A stretch of 64,000 nt of DNA, taken from contig CP066681.1 of assembly GCA_016432265.1 (NCBI GenBank), positions 2,010,342-2,074,341 of the forward strand. Direction: 5' to 3'. Numbering within the stretch: the stretch's first letter is position 1; each line of letters starts with the position of its first letter. Source of the DNA: Micavibrio aeruginosavorus. GTDB lineage: Bacteria; Pseudomonadota; Alphaproteobacteria; Micavibrionales; Micavibrionaceae. Of the stretch, positions 17,052-25,973 are shown one piece after another. The position numbers and the translations under genes were made by a program. Under the pieces are notes generated by a model. It was given only the letters and a program-made list of their open reading frames with translations. It did no database searches and had not been told where the DNA came from.

Positions 17052-17387
17052 ATGAAATACGATCTCATCCATATTCAGGGCAAGCCTTATGTGCTGGTTC
17101 CCCTGCATGAATACCGCACGCTGCAATCTCAACCCAGGGGAGAGGAGACCAATCTTCCTGCCACCCTTATCGATCAATTATACGCAGGGCAAGACAACCC
17201 CATAAAAACCATCAGAAAATACAGGGGCATGACGCAAACAGACCTTGCTCGTGCCTCGGGGGTTTCCCGCCCCTATCTGGCAGAAATTGAAACGGGCCGC
17301 AAACAAGGATCGCTGAACGCACTAAAACTGCTCGCCGCTGCCCTGCAAGTCCCCCTCGGTCTCCTGGCCGGTGAAGAAAGTTTGTAA
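17052..17387 (+). CDS. XRE-family transcriptional regulator / antitoxin-like protein
   Basis: 111 residues from ATG 17052. The N-terminal 45 residues (MKYDLIHIQGKPYVLVPLHEY) resemble the short beta-alpha head of Phd/YefM-like antitoxins. Residues 52-105 are a Cro/C1-type helix-turn-helix (GMTQTDLARASGVSRPYLAEIE, followed by GSLNALKLLAAALQVPL). No Shine-Dalgarno is visible. A six-codon reading frame (MPMATL) starting at 17035 ends in ATGA overlapping the start codon and could couple translation. It is followed by a gene of unknown function in the same direction, so an antitoxin-target arrangement is possible but unproven. Confidence 0.8.
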   Translation: MKYDLIHIQGKPYVLVPLHEYRTLQSQPRGEETNLPATLIDQLYAGQDNPIKTIRKYRGMTQTDLARASGVSRPYLAEIETGRKQGSLNALKLLAAALQVPLGLLAGEESL

Positions 17388-17407
17388 ATACCATAATCCA
17401 ATGGTAT
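17388..17407. promoter_or_regulatory. Inverted repeat ATACCAT-N6-ATGGTAT after XRE gene
   Basis: Seven-base arms with a six-base spacer lie directly after the XRE stop codon and about 45 bases before the next start. There is no T-run, so it is not a classic terminator. It could be an operator for the downstream gene. Confidence 0.3.
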
Positions 17408-17453
17408 CCTGTCGGCCTATAAGAACAATAAATTGAAGCAGGCAGGTTTTATT

Positions 17454-18116
17454 ATGCTGGTCATCAGTCTTTTGACTCAGGCCTTTTATTCCGCAAAAAG
17501 CAACCGCGCACCGGACATTGGCCCCTATAGCCCGCGTCAACTGCGTTATGGCCGGCTGGAGGTCGTCGATGCGACACTCGCCGACAACCTCCGCAACTGG
17601 CTGGCGCGCCACAACAAGGCAAAAACCGCCATTCAGGAATTTATGAACGAAACCTTCCCCCGACAATTTTGCTGGGGGCGCACCCTCTACCGGATCGGTG
17701 AAGATGGATATGTCAGGGATGTTCTATATAACGGCTATATTCCTCGTGGGTGGTCGGCTGGCGGCGAGAAAGAGGATCGTTATTTTCATGCGATAGCGCC
17801 GGACGACCCGAAAATCATCCAGCAGCTTACACGTCTGCCGAAATCTCCTTCTTATCGCGAATTGGCCGACATGATCGGTTGGCCTTATTTCAAAAGCGAA
17901 GGCACAAATGAATTAAGACAAGCCATTCTTGAATCAATTAACCGCAGCCTGTTTCTTGAGGAAGCAGACGGGCGGTTGATCATCAACCTGCCCTATGCCG
18001 ATAATTTCGCTGCGCATCAAGACGTTGTGAAGGCCTTGCAAGGATGGGAAGTGCCACAGAGCTTACGCAGCCTGTCTGACAAGAAAGACAAGCTGTTGGA
18101 AAATCGACCGCAATAA
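17454..18116 (+). CDS. Hypothetical protein downstream of XRE regulator
   Basis: 220 residues from ATG 17454; GCAGG lies about 8 bases upstream. A TTG at 17433 would add seven residues. The N-terminus is mildly hydrophobic (MLVISLLTQAFYS) but too short for a convincing signal peptide. The rest is soluble, with a possible small helical subdomain around residues 115-150 (SPSYRELADMIGWPYF). No family or catalytic motif was recognised. It follows the XRE gene by 66 bases and may be co-transcribed or controlled by it. The coding assignment rests on length, position and the absence of any competing gene. Confidence 0.6.
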   Translation: MLVISLLTQAFYSAKSNRAPDIGPYSPRQLRYGRLEVVDATLADNLRNWLARHNKAKTAIQEFMNETFPRQFCWGRTLYRIGEDGYVRDVLYNGYIPRGWSAGGEKEDRYFHAIAPDDPKIIQQLTRLPKSPSYRELADMIGWPYFKSEGTNELRQAILESINRSLFLEEADGRLIINLPYADNFAAHQDVVKALQGWEVPQSLRSLSDKKDKLLENRPQ

Positions 18117-18117
18117 A

Positions 18118-18948
18118 TTAAGACGCTATCAGCGTATAAGGGCGGTCATGCCGCAACGCCGGAATAGATTCCCGCGCCTTGGCAACGGCAGCCAGATCGA
18201 GATCAGCTATAACAACGCCGGGTTCATCGCCGCCTTCGGCCAGTACGGCACCCCAGGGATCGATAATCAGCGAATGGCCATAGGTCTTGCGATCACCGTG
18301 ATGCGTACCGCATTGCGCTGGCGCCAAAACAAATGCGCCGTTTTCAATCGCCCGCGCCCGCAGCAAGGTGTGCCAGTGCGCCTGTCCGGTTGGCACGGTA
18401 AAAGCCGCCGGCACGGTCAGGATTTGCGCCCCTGCCTTCGCGAGAGTCCTGAACAGGGCGGCAAAGCGTAGATCATAGCAAATTGCCAACCCCAGTTTTG
18501 CCCATGGGGTTTCAACAGTGACGGCTTGGCGTCCCGGCTCAAAAACAGCGCTTTCACGGTGGCTTTCCCCCGTAGGCAGATCAGCATCAAACAGATGGAT
18601 TTTATCGTATTTTGCGACAATGTCGCCATTAGCATCAAATACAAAGCATCGGTTGGCCATTTTGCCGTTCGATAGCCGGATAGACAGCGACCCGGCCATC
18701 AAGCACACGCCGAGATCCTTAGCCAGTTCGGAAAAGCGGAGCAAAACAGGGTGCCCCTCCTGTGGTTGCGAGGATTTCAGTTTTTCAGTCGCCGGAACCC
18801 GGATATGGCAAGTATTTTCCGGAGTTAAAATAAATTGAGCCCCTTGTGCAGCAGCCTGCCTGATAAAGCCCTCCGTCGCCTTCAGGTTTTCTGCAATATC
18901 CGGCCCGGCATTTAGCTGAGCCAGCGCCACTCTCAACATATCAGACAT
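18118..18948 (-). CDS. Carbon-nitrogen hydrolase (deaminated glutathione amidase / Nit1-like)
   Basis: 276 residues from ATG 18948, whose first eight bases overlap the grxC stop. The nitrilase catalytic triad is visible: E44 in LTPENT, K116 in KYDKIHLFD and C157 in AICYDLRF. The alphaproteobacterial pairing grxC-nit, the length and the sequence around the Cys match the Nit1 group, which hydrolyses deaminated glutathione. An unrelated omega-amidase activity cannot be excluded. Together with GrxC it suggests a small glutathione-maintenance operon. Confidence 0.88.
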   Translation of the reverse strand: MSDMLRVALAQLNAGPDIAENLKATEGFIRQAAAQGAQFILTPENTCHIRVPATEKLKSSQPQEGHPVLLRFSELAKDLGVCLMAGSLSIRLSNGKMANRCFVFDANGDIVAKYDKIHLFDADLPTGESHRESAVFEPGRQAVTVETPWAKLGLAICYDLRFAALFRTLAKAGAQILTVPAAFTVPTGQAHWHTLLRARAIENGAFVLAPAQCGTHHGDRKTYGHSLIIDPWGAVLAEGGDEPGVVIADLDLAAVAKARESIPALRHDRPYTLIAS

Positions 18949-19198
18949 CCAGCATACCATCGAGTTTGCCAGCGGATTCCAGAGCATAGAGGTCGTCGCA
19001 TCCTCCGACATGAACATTATCGATAAAAATCTGCGGTACCGTACGACGGCCGTTAGCCCGCTCCAGCATCTGATCGCGCAAATCATTATCGATATCCACC
19101 CTTAACTCCACGGGCGTCACGCCTTTTCGGCGCAGCAAATCCTTGGCCCGCACGCAGTAGGGACAAACCTGTGTTGTATATATTTCGACATGTGCCAT
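18941..19198 (-). CDS. grxC: Glutaredoxin 3
   Basis: 85 residues with the dithiol active site CPYC at positions 12-15, the cis-proline segment TVPQIFI and the glutathione-binding GGCDD, all normal for GrxC. It reduces protein disulfides and glutathione mixed disulfides in the cytoplasm. Its stop overlaps the start of nit by 8 nt (ATGTCTGA), so the two are translationally coupled. A 57-bp gap separates it from the divergently read Cys-rich membrane protein gene, so a shared promoter region is likely. Confidence 0.95.
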   Translation of the reverse strand: MAHVEIYTTQVCPYCVRAKDLLRRKGVTPVELRVDIDNDLRDQMLERANGRRTVPQIFIDNVHVGGCDDLYALESAGKLDGMLDV

Positions 19199-19255
19199 GA
19201 TGCTGTTTCCTGCTATGATTTTCGTATATAACGACCTTAAACTGTATGAAAGTCA

Positions 19256-20035
19256 ATGGATAGTCAAAAGCTGCTTATTCTTTCGGTGATTGCGGCCCTG
19301 CTGATAATCGGCGGGGCGGTTGTCTTTGCCCAATTTCGCAGCGGCAACCTCTCATTACCCTCACCGACAACCACACAAGACAGCAAGATCGTTGTCGATG
19401 AAATCATGTCATCCTGTACCAAGAATGACCAGTGTATTGTCGTCGACACGACATGCAGTTTTTGCTGCAGCTATGTCGCGATCAATGCCAAAAGCGAACA
19501 ATTGTTCAACCAGATGTTCGATCAGGCCTGTAAAAAATACAAAGGTAGCTATTGTGAATGCCATGATCTGGATAATTACCCGACCTGCATCAACGGTAAA
19601 TGCCAAATGGTGAAGTGGTCGGCCAAACCGGCGGCGCCAGCACAAGAGATGTCTAAGCAACCGGCACCTGCCTCTATAAAGCAACCCGCTGCCGCGCCGC
19701 TAACACCGCCTGTAATGCCCGATGCGTTGCCTGCCGCAGCCGAAGAAGATGAGACTATGGGAGGAAACATCCCTGAAGCGCCTGTGGAAACGGAAACCAG
19801 CCCTCCTGCAAACACTCCTGCTGCCGATTTCCATGACGCGTTTGGCGAGTCCGGCGAAGAAACAAACCAGAATACTCCTCTGCGCGAAACGACGCCTGAT
19901 GAAACGCCTGCGGAGCCTCTACCCGGGATCGAAGGAAGCCCGGCGCGGGGGGGCGATGATTTATATGCGCCGCTACCCAGCACATACACGCCGCCAACAC
20001 CGGATAATGAGAATGTCGAAGTCATCCAGCCATGA
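19256..20035 (+). CDS. Membrane-anchored Cys-rich protein with Pro-rich tail
   Basis: 259 residues. One hydrophobic N-terminal helix (residues 6-26) could anchor it or serve as a signal. Residues 50-120 contain ten Cys (54, 60, 67, 70, 71, 92, 100, 102, 111 and 116) and look like a compact disulfide-bonded extracytoplasmic domain. Residues 125-259 are Pro/Ala/Glu-rich and probably disordered. No family was recognised. It overlaps the start of the UbiH-family gene by about 23 nt, so the two are co-transcribed. A link to the adjacent glutaredoxin is suggestive only, because GrxC is cytoplasmic. Confidence 0.7.
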   Translation: MDSQKLLILSVIAALLIIGGAVVFAQFRSGNLSLPSPTTTQDSKIVVDEIMSSCTKNDQCIVVDTTCSFCCSYVAINAKSEQLFNQMFDQACKKYKGSYCECHDLDNYPTCINGKCQMVKWSAKPAAPAQEMSKQPAPASIKQPAAAPLTPPVMPDALPAAAEEDETMGGNIPEAPVETETSPPANTPAADFHDAFGESGEETNQNTPLRETTPDETPAEPLPGIEGSPARGGDDLYAPLPSTYTPPTPDNENVEVIQP

Positions 20036-21206
20036 CGTGATCGTCAGCGGCGGCGGAACGCCAGGACTGGCTCTCGCGTTGTTGCTGGCCAATGTTGGAT
20101 TGCGGGTAGCCGTGATCGACCCTGCCCCCTTATCACGATTCCGCCTCGGCGCCCCTGAAGGGCGCACGTCAGCCCTCATGCAGAGCTCAATTGCCGCTCT
20201 TAAAATGACCGGCGCGTGGGAAATGGCGTTGCCGTACGGCGCATCGCTTGAAGTCTTGCGTATCGTTGATGACAGTTTTGGAAGAAAAAAACAACAGATT
20301 GAAACCGATTTTCCCGCGGCCGATATCGGGCTGTCTTTTTTCGGCATCAACATGCCGAACAATATCCTACGTACAGCGCTGGCAATCAGAGCGCAGGAGA
20401 ATAAAGCCATATCCCTGTGCGATTCCCTTCGCCTTGCTCAATTCTCTCCTGATGATACCGGGGTATCCGTAACCCTCAGCGATGGGTCGATCCTGCAAGG
20501 CGCGCTGCTGGTTGCGGCCGATGGGCGCGCATCCCCCGTGCGCGAGCAAAGCGGAATCGTGTGCTGGGAGCATGAATACGAGCAAACAGCCATCACATGC
20601 CTGATCAACCATTCATCGCCCCATCAAAACGTATCAACGGAGTTCCATCGGCCGGGCGGTCCCTTCACACTGGTGCCGTTACCCGGCAACACATCAAGCG
20701 TTGTCTGGGTCGAGAAGAAAAACGACGCCGATGGATACATGAAACTTAACCGCCAAAGCTTCGAGCAGGCGCTGCAAGACCGCACAAATGGCCGTCTTGG
20801 TCGCATAATTTTGTCATCGGATCCGCAATCATGCCCCTTGATCGCCCTGCGTGCGAAAAATTACATATCCCAACGCGTGGCGCTGGTGGCCGAGGCCGCG
20901 CATGTCCTCTCACCGCTCGGCGCGCAAGGGCTCAATCTCAGTCTGCGCGATATCGATTGTCTGGCAAAAACCATCATAAAGGCGGCTCAAACAGGGTTGG
21001 ACGTTGGCGCGCAGTCCGTTTTATCCCTCTACGAAAAAGATCGCCGCGCAGATATCCTGATACGCTCTCTGGGCACGGATGGGCTAACGCGTCTGGTCAG
21101 CCATAATCACCGCCCCCTCCACAGTTTGCGCCGTACAGGGCTTAAAGCCATCAGCATGATCGAACCGCTCAAAATCATGGCCATGCAGCAAGGAATGTCG
21201 GCCTAA
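20013..21206 (+). CDS. UbiH/UbiF/VisC-family FAD monooxygenase
   Basis: About 397 residues from ATG 20013; ATG 20007 is an alternative. The FAD-binding Rossmann motif is VSGGGTPGLALALLLANVG with a downstream acidic residue (VIDPAP). The DG motif is AADGRASPVR, and the second FAD contact is the GAQGLNLSLRDI segment following VAEAAHVLSP. These define the ubiquinone-biosynthesis hydroxylase family. Position among UbiH, UbiF, UbiL or UbiM cannot be decided from sequence by eye. It overlaps the Cys-rich protein gene and ends 4 bases into the convergent comF gene. Confidence 0.85.
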   Translation: MSKSSSHDVIVSGGGTPGLALALLLANVGLRVAVIDPAPLSRFRLGAPEGRTSALMQSSIAALKMTGAWEMALPYGASLEVLRIVDDSFGRKKQQIETDFPAADIGLSFFGINMPNNILRTALAIRAQENKAISLCDSLRLAQFSPDDTGVSVTLSDGSILQGALLVAADGRASPVREQSGIVCWEHEYEQTAITCLINHSSPHQNVSTEFHRPGGPFTLVPLPGNTSSVVWVEKKNDADGYMKLNRQSFEQALQDRTNGRLGRIILSSDPQSCPLIALRAKNYISQRVALVAEAAHVLSPLGAQGLNLSLRDIDCLAKTIIKAAQTGLDVGAQSVLSLYEKDRRADILIRSLGTDGLTRLVSHNHRPLHSLRRTGLKAISMIEPLKIMAMQQGMSA

Positions 21207-21991
21207 TCTTTCACTGTGCGCGCTATCGTCAGAACAAATACCGATCCCGCACCTGCTTTCAGTAAGGCGTCCGTACATTCCCGCACTGTAGCACCTGTCG
21301 TCATTACATCGTCGACCAGCACGATGTTTTTGCCCCTGAGGGTTTGTTCATGACGCGGGTTCACAGTAAAGGCACGCCGTACGTTGCGTGCACGCTCCCC
21401 GATTTTCATGTGACCCTGCACCTTTGTAGCACGCACTCGCAGCAACGCATCCGGCAAACTCGCCAATCCCAGCCCTCTCCCGAGAGATTGAGTCAACAAA
21501 GCCGCCTGATTGTAGCGTCGGCGCAGCAAGCGCCATCGATGCAGCGGCACAGGCACCAAAAGCGGCGCCTGCGCCCAATAAGCCGCGCCCGCCCTGATCA
21601 GCCATGGCACGAACGTCTTAACGGCATAAGTCTGATCACCGTGCTTGAACCCCAGTATCAACCGTCGGCTGTTGTCATCATAAACCAATGCCGACCTGGC
21701 GCTCCGGAAAGGAGGCGGATCAATCAGACATTCGGTACACTGAAAATCTGCCCGTTCGCCGCTCCCGTTATCGCCGTCATTGCCGAAAGGCAGCGGAATT
21801 CCGCATGACCGGCACTGCGGATCGGCCACAAAACGCAAGGTTGCCCAAGCCTCGGCTGCGACCATCCCCTGCCTTTCCACAGGCTTCCCCGTAAGCGGGC
21901 AGCGAGCCGGCAAGAGCCATTCGATGCAACGCTCTCCTATGCCCCCTATAACATGCTGATTAATAATGATAATTTGCCTGTTATTTTTCAT
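21203..21991 (-). CDS. comF: ComF-family amidophosphoribosyltransferase-like protein
   Basis: 262 residues from ATG 21991; a longer start at 22063 would run into the divergent promoter. The N-terminal part has Cys pairs (CPLTG, CRSCG and CTEC) forming a zinc-ribbon. The C-terminal part has the PRPP-binding loop IVLVDDVMTTGAT of type I phosphoribosyltransferases and the family-typical LLVPVPLHRWRLLRRRYNQA. ComF is linked to DNA uptake and recombination in competent species, but its role elsewhere is not settled. It is divergent from two methyltransferase genes. Confidence 0.88.
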   Translation of the reverse strand: MKNNRQIIIINQHVIGGIGERCIEWLLPARCPLTGKPVERQGMVAAEAWATLRFVADPQCRSCGIPLPFGNDGDNGSGERADFQCTECLIDPPPFRSARSALVYDDNSRRLILGFKHGDQTYAVKTFVPWLIRAGAAYWAQAPLLVPVPLHRWRLLRRRYNQAALLTQSLGRGLGLASLPDALLRVRATKVQGHMKIGERARNVRRAFTVNPRHEQTLRGKNIVLVDDVMTTGATVRECTDALLKAGAGSVFVLTIARTVKD

Positions 21992-22083
21992 ATTAAAATG
22001 GTTGCGAAATCGGGCCCATATAATGTATAAATTCTGACAGGGTTTCGAATGGCCCCACCGCAAGAATTAACCGGACGTAAGGC

Positions 22084-24576
22084 ATGGCGCAAGCAAAAGT
22101 CAGCAAATTGAGAGACGGTCACCGCAAGGCCTTGGGCTTTGAAGAGACTGACAATTCTGCCAAGCCCGTTTCCCGGGAACTGGAAAAATATTATCAACGT
22201 CACGAACACCTAAAGGGCATAGCCCCCAGCATTATCCGCAAAGCATGGTTCACCATGTCGCATCTGCTGCTGCACCCCGGCGCACGCGTGGTTGACATGG
22301 GATCGAATGATGGGGCCGTGACTTACGCTATGGCGGCGCTTAACCCGGAAATCCACTTCACCGGGATTGACCTCGATAAGAAAAAAATCGCCAAATCGAA
22401 AGCAGCCTGGAAGCTGTCCAATCTTGATTTTCAGGTGGGCGATATCACCGCAGGAGCCGGAATCAAGGAAGGATCTTTGGACGCGATCGTCAACTCTTTC
22501 ATCCTGCACGAACTTTATTCCAACTCCCGTTACAACGACCGCCCTGTCGTGCATACGCTTGAGAAACAATTCAGCCTGTTGAAAAATGAAGGGCTGATGC
22601 TGATTCGCGACTTCGCTCTGCCGCAACGCGGCGAATACGTGCTGCTGGAAATGCCGGACGTGCAAAGCCGCAGCACCGAACCGGGAAAGCTCTCGGAGCC
22701 GGATCTTCTGGTCTGGTATGCGGAACACGCCCGCCCGAAGGACGACCCGGGATGCCATGGCTTTTTCCTTGAGGAGTTGCCACCGCGGTTCCCGCAAACG
22801 CGACTGTTCCGTTTGCATTACAAGTGGGCCTATGAATTTATCCTGCGCAAGGATAACCGCAGTACGCTTGATATCGAACTACCCAAAGAATATGCTTTCT
22901 TTACCGAACATGATTACCGTCGCCATTTAAGCGCGCTCGGCGCCCGCCTGCTCTATAGCTCGCCGCACTGGGATGAGAAAATCATCCGTGAACGTTTTGA
23001 GGGCCGCTTCCGCCTCTACAGCGACGACGGCACGCCTCTGGGCTCTCCGCCGACAAGCTTCATCGCTGTAGCGCAAAAAATGTCAGACCGCCGCTCATTG
23101 CGCCTGCAAGAACGCCGCCCATCCCAGAAGAACACGCAAAGCCGTTTGCGCGTGAGCGCCATGCGCAACGACATAACAGGAAAAATCGTTGATGTTGTCA
23201 GCCGCGATTCCGACATGATCGATGTCATTCCTTACCGCGTCAGCGAAAATGGAACCCTGACAATTTTCGTGCAGGAAGGCTTGCCGCGCGGCATCGTCAA
23301 CGCCGTGCCGCGTAACGGTAAGAACCTCGACCAAAAAATGTGGTCTGGCCACATGACAGAGGCTATTTGCCTTCCCGGCAATATCGTCCGAGATATCTCG
23401 CGCGACGATCAGAAGAAGACCGCCCTTTTTGCCCGCGACCATTTGGGCCTGAAACCGGCCAGCGGCTCGACACTTGAAGACGGGCCGGTTTTCTACCCGG
23501 CCCCTGATTACATCGACGAGCGTTTCGAAACCCGTTATCTGCGCGTGGAAAGCCGTGAAGGCAACGTCTTCGATCCCAAATACGAAGACGAATCCTACAA
23601 GGGTTTTGCCAGCAAAGGAAAAATTCGTGAAGTCAATGCGCAAAGCGTTCTGGACGCCATTTCGGTCGGCATCATTCCGAACGCCCGTTTGGAACAACAA
23701 ATTGTCATGTTGTTCAGCCGCCTCGGTATGACCGCCGAAAGCTGGAATGAATGCCCGCTGATTCTGGCGGAGGAAGAACCAGACAAGAAGGCCGATCTCA
23801 AAGACATTGTCTTGCGTAAAGCCGCTAAAGACAGCCGCTTCAAGAAAATCAAAGGCACGACAGGCCACCTGCGCACCATCCAATCCGTCTTCGTCGACGA
23901 AGGCTGGGTCGAAGGTGGCGTTGCCGGACTGGCATCGCGCGATCTTGAATTCGTAATTTCCGATGAAACTACCGTCAATAAAGCCGTGATCCTGCCTCTG
24001 ACCAAAAGCCATTCAGGCGAGGTTATGGCCGGCTTCTGCATGGAGCACCTGCCGATCCCGCAACGCTATAGCGGCAATGGCATGACGGTGACGGCGCCCT
24101 CGCTGGACTTACCGCGTGAAATCACCAATATCGAAATGGCCCGCCGCTACATCGCGGAGAAATTCGAGGTTCCGGTTGAGAACGTCTCGCGCATGGGCGA
24201 AAGTTTCTTCTGCCATAGCGGCGTGACCCCGCAACGCATATTCCCGTTTGCCTTGACAGGTGTGGCGCGCGGCGTCACCAAGCCGCTTTACGGCATGACG
24301 ATTTATGCCCCTCTGGCACAACTGTGCAACCTGCTGTGGTACGATTGCGACCTGCCCTTCATGGTGATGGTGGCGCGCACCTTTGGTCGCCTCGGCGCGG
24401 AGAGCGAGCATAGCGTCAAACGCGATTTCGCTTTCAAGATCGCGGCCGACCATAGCAAGCCCATGGTCAGTTATAGCGAAGATATGCGCGGCTTGGGCGG
24501 CGCCAAAACCGATGACAGCAAGTCTGGCGAAAAAATCGTGGATCCCGAGAGCAAAAAGCGTCTGGATCCCAAATAA
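22084..24576 (+). CDS. Large two-part protein: SAM-dependent methyltransferase domain plus unknown C-terminal half
   Basis: 830 residues. Residues 60-190 form a class I methyltransferase: motif I VVDMGSNDG, the acidic residue after strand 2 in FTGIDLD, and a post-I acidic DAIVNSFILHEL. The segment up to about 340 continues the same domain with aromatic and basic clusters. Residues 360-830 form a separate globular region without a motif I recognised (DMIDVIPYRVSENGTLTIF near its start has a Nudix-like flavour but no clear Nudix box). Substrate is unknown. The stop codon abuts the ATG of a second methyltransferase, so both are one operon. TAAGGC precedes the start. Confidence 0.75.
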   Translation: MAQAKVSKLRDGHRKALGFEETDNSAKPVSRELEKYYQRHEHLKGIAPSIIRKAWFTMSHLLLHPGARVVDMGSNDGAVTYAMAALNPEIHFTGIDLDKKKIAKSKAAWKLSNLDFQVGDITAGAGIKEGSLDAIVNSFILHELYSNSRYNDRPVVHTLEKQFSLLKNEGLMLIRDFALPQRGEYVLLEMPDVQSRSTEPGKLSEPDLLVWYAEHARPKDDPGCHGFFLEELPPRFPQTRLFRLHYKWAYEFILRKDNRSTLDIELPKEYAFFTEHDYRRHLSALGARLLYSSPHWDEKIIRERFEGRFRLYSDDGTPLGSPPTSFIAVAQKMSDRRSLRLQERRPSQKNTQSRLRVSAMRNDITGKIVDVVSRDSDMIDVIPYRVSENGTLTIFVQEGLPRGIVNAVPRNGKNLDQKMWSGHMTEAICLPGNIVRDISRDDQKKTALFARDHLGLKPASGSTLEDGPVFYPAPDYIDERFETRYLRVESREGNVFDPKYEDESYKGFASKGKIREVNAQSVLDAISVGIIPNARLEQQIVMLFSRLGMTAESWNECPLILAEEEPDKKADLKDIVLRKAAKDSRFKKIKGTTGHLRTIQSVFVDEGWVEGGVAGLASRDLEFVISDETTVNKAVILPLTKSHSGEVMAGFCMEHLPIPQRYSGNGMTVTAPSLDLPREITNIEMARRYIAEKFEVPVENVSRMGESFFCHSGVTPQRIFPFALTGVARGVTKPLYGMTIYAPLAQLCNLLWYDCDLPFMVMVARTFGRLGAESEHSVKRDFAFKIAADHSKPMVSYSEDMRGLGGAKTDDSKSGEKIVDPESKKRLDPK

Positions 24577-25470
24577 ATGGCCTCGCATCCTCTTATATTT
24601 GATCGCGGTCGAATCCGGCGCCAGCAGCAACGCACGCGCAATCGCATCCAGGATCATAATTTTCTCATAAATTGGAACCTTGAAGCCATAATTGACCGTC
24701 TAGGCGACATCAAACGATCTTTCCCCAGAATTCTACTGATCGGCTCCCGTCATGACCCGATTCTCAAGAAAAAACTCGCGCAGGCAACCCGCTCCGAATT
24801 GATGATTATAACCGACGCATGTCATGATGATCACATATCCGTACGCATGGATGAAGAATTCATTTGTTTTGCCCCGTCAACCTTCGATCTGATCGTCAGC
24901 CCGTTCTCACTGCACTGCGTTAACGATGTCCCGGGCACATTGATACAAATGCGCCGCATACTAAAACCCGACGGACTTTTACTAGCAGCTTTCCCCGGAG
25001 GCGATAGCCTGATAGAGTTGCGGCAATCCTTCATGAAAGCCGAGATTTCCCTGCGTGGCGGAGCGCAGATGAGAGTCCATCCCTTCATAGACAAACAGCA
25101 GGCAGCCACTCTGATGCAAAGGGCCGGATACGCATTGCCTGTAGTGGACGCGGAGCGACTGACCGTAACCTACGACAACGCCTTTCGCCTGATGCAAGAT
25201 CTGCGCGGGATGGGGGAAACCCGCGCCCTGCACATGGGAGAGTCCGGCATGACGGGAAAAGCTCTGATGATGACGATGGCCCGCACCTATCAGAACGATT
25301 TCAGCGAAAACGGAGGGCGCGTCAAGGCGACGTTTGAAATGGTTTTCCTGTCCGGTTGGGCCCCTCACGAAAGCCAGCAGCAACCTCTCAGGCCCGGAAG
25401 CGCGCAAAGCCGCCTCGCGGCGGCTCTGGGAACAACGGAATACGGCACGGGCGATATCCCCCGGTCATAA
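24577..25470 (+). CDS. Class I methyltransferase, BioC/NDUFAF5-like
   Basis: 297 residues beginning immediately after the preceding stop (TAAATG). The N-terminus LIFDRGRIRRQQQRTR is characteristic of the NDUFAF5-like family that sits next to comF in many alphaproteobacteria. Motif I is PRILLIGSR, with an Asp/His-rich strand-2 loop. FDLIVSPFSLHCVNDVPG is the post-II motif, and ILKPDGLLLAAFPGG is strand 5. The mitochondrial relative hydroxylates a complex I arginine and the bacterial BioC relative methylates malonyl-ACP, so substrate remains open. Confidence 0.82.
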   Translation: MASHPLIFDRGRIRRQQQRTRNRIQDHNFLINWNLEAIIDRLGDIKRSFPRILLIGSRHDPILKKKLAQATRSELMIITDACHDDHISVRMDEEFICFAPSTFDLIVSPFSLHCVNDVPGTLIQMRRILKPDGLLLAAFPGGDSLIELRQSFMKAEISLRGGAQMRVHPFIDKQQAATLMQRAGYALPVVDAERLTVTYDNAFRLMQDLRGMGETRALHMGESGMTGKALMMTMARTYQNDFSENGGRVKATFEMVFLSGWAPHESQQQPLRPGSAQSRLAAALGTTEYGTGDIPRS

Positions 25471-25480
25471 ATCCAAACGG

Positions 25481-25897
25481 CTATTCATTTCCCCCGGATT
25501 CACGCGGGCCGCCGCGGTGCGGGCCGCCTGGGCGCCCACCGGCACGGTGGTGCCCGCCGCCGCTACGGCGCTGCTGGCCGCGATTTTCATGCCCGCCACC
25601 GTTACCATTGCCGTCCTCGCCACGGTTTCCGATATCGTCGTTCGCATTGCCAAAATTTTCGTCATCCTGCTTGCGCATGGAGCGATGAACAGGCGTCGGC
25701 ATCGGACGCGCCGATCCTGATAGGCGTTCTTCACGGATCATATCGATTTCGAGAGCCGCCGTAGCGCGACGCAGGTCGTGTAGCGTCTCATTGAGGGACT
25801 CGCGCGCTTCCTGATTTTTTTTATCCTGCCGCCAGGCTTCGTAACTCTTGATGCACTTTTCCGCTGCATCGTGCAGTCTTTTTCCTATTTCATCCAT
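25481..25897 (-). CDS. Hypothetical protein with helical N-terminus and Gly/His/Arg-rich tail
   Basis: 138 residues, with AAGGAG about 9 bases before ATG 25897. Residues 1-60 form a charged helical segment (RLHDAAEKCIKSYEAWRQDK) of a type seen in small alphaproteobacterial proteins. Residues 65-138 are low-complexity Gly/Asn/His/Arg (NGNGGGHENRGQQRRSGGGHH), resembling an intrinsically disordered RNA-binding tail. No function can be assigned. The opposite strand here carries Pro/Ala-rich frames that are shadows of the GC-rich tail. Confidence 0.65.
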   Translation of the reverse strand: MDEIGKRLHDAAEKCIKSYEAWRQDKKNQEARESLNETLHDLRRATAALEIDMIREERLSGSARPMPTPVHRSMRKQDDENFGNANDDIGNRGEDGNGNGGGHENRGQQRRSGGGHHRAGGRPGGPHRGGPRESGGNE

Positions 25898-25973
25898 AGC
25901 CCGACTCCTTATGTCTGGTTTGCTACCTTACGCGAATGCGGATGCAACCGCAATCCCGACATGGCTTTGTAAC

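Noticed and set aside
25334-25720. Pro/Ala-rich plus-strand frames opposite the Gly/His-rich protein
   Set aside because: Low-complexity shadow of the GC-rich tail; the minus-strand frame has the better ribosome-binding site.
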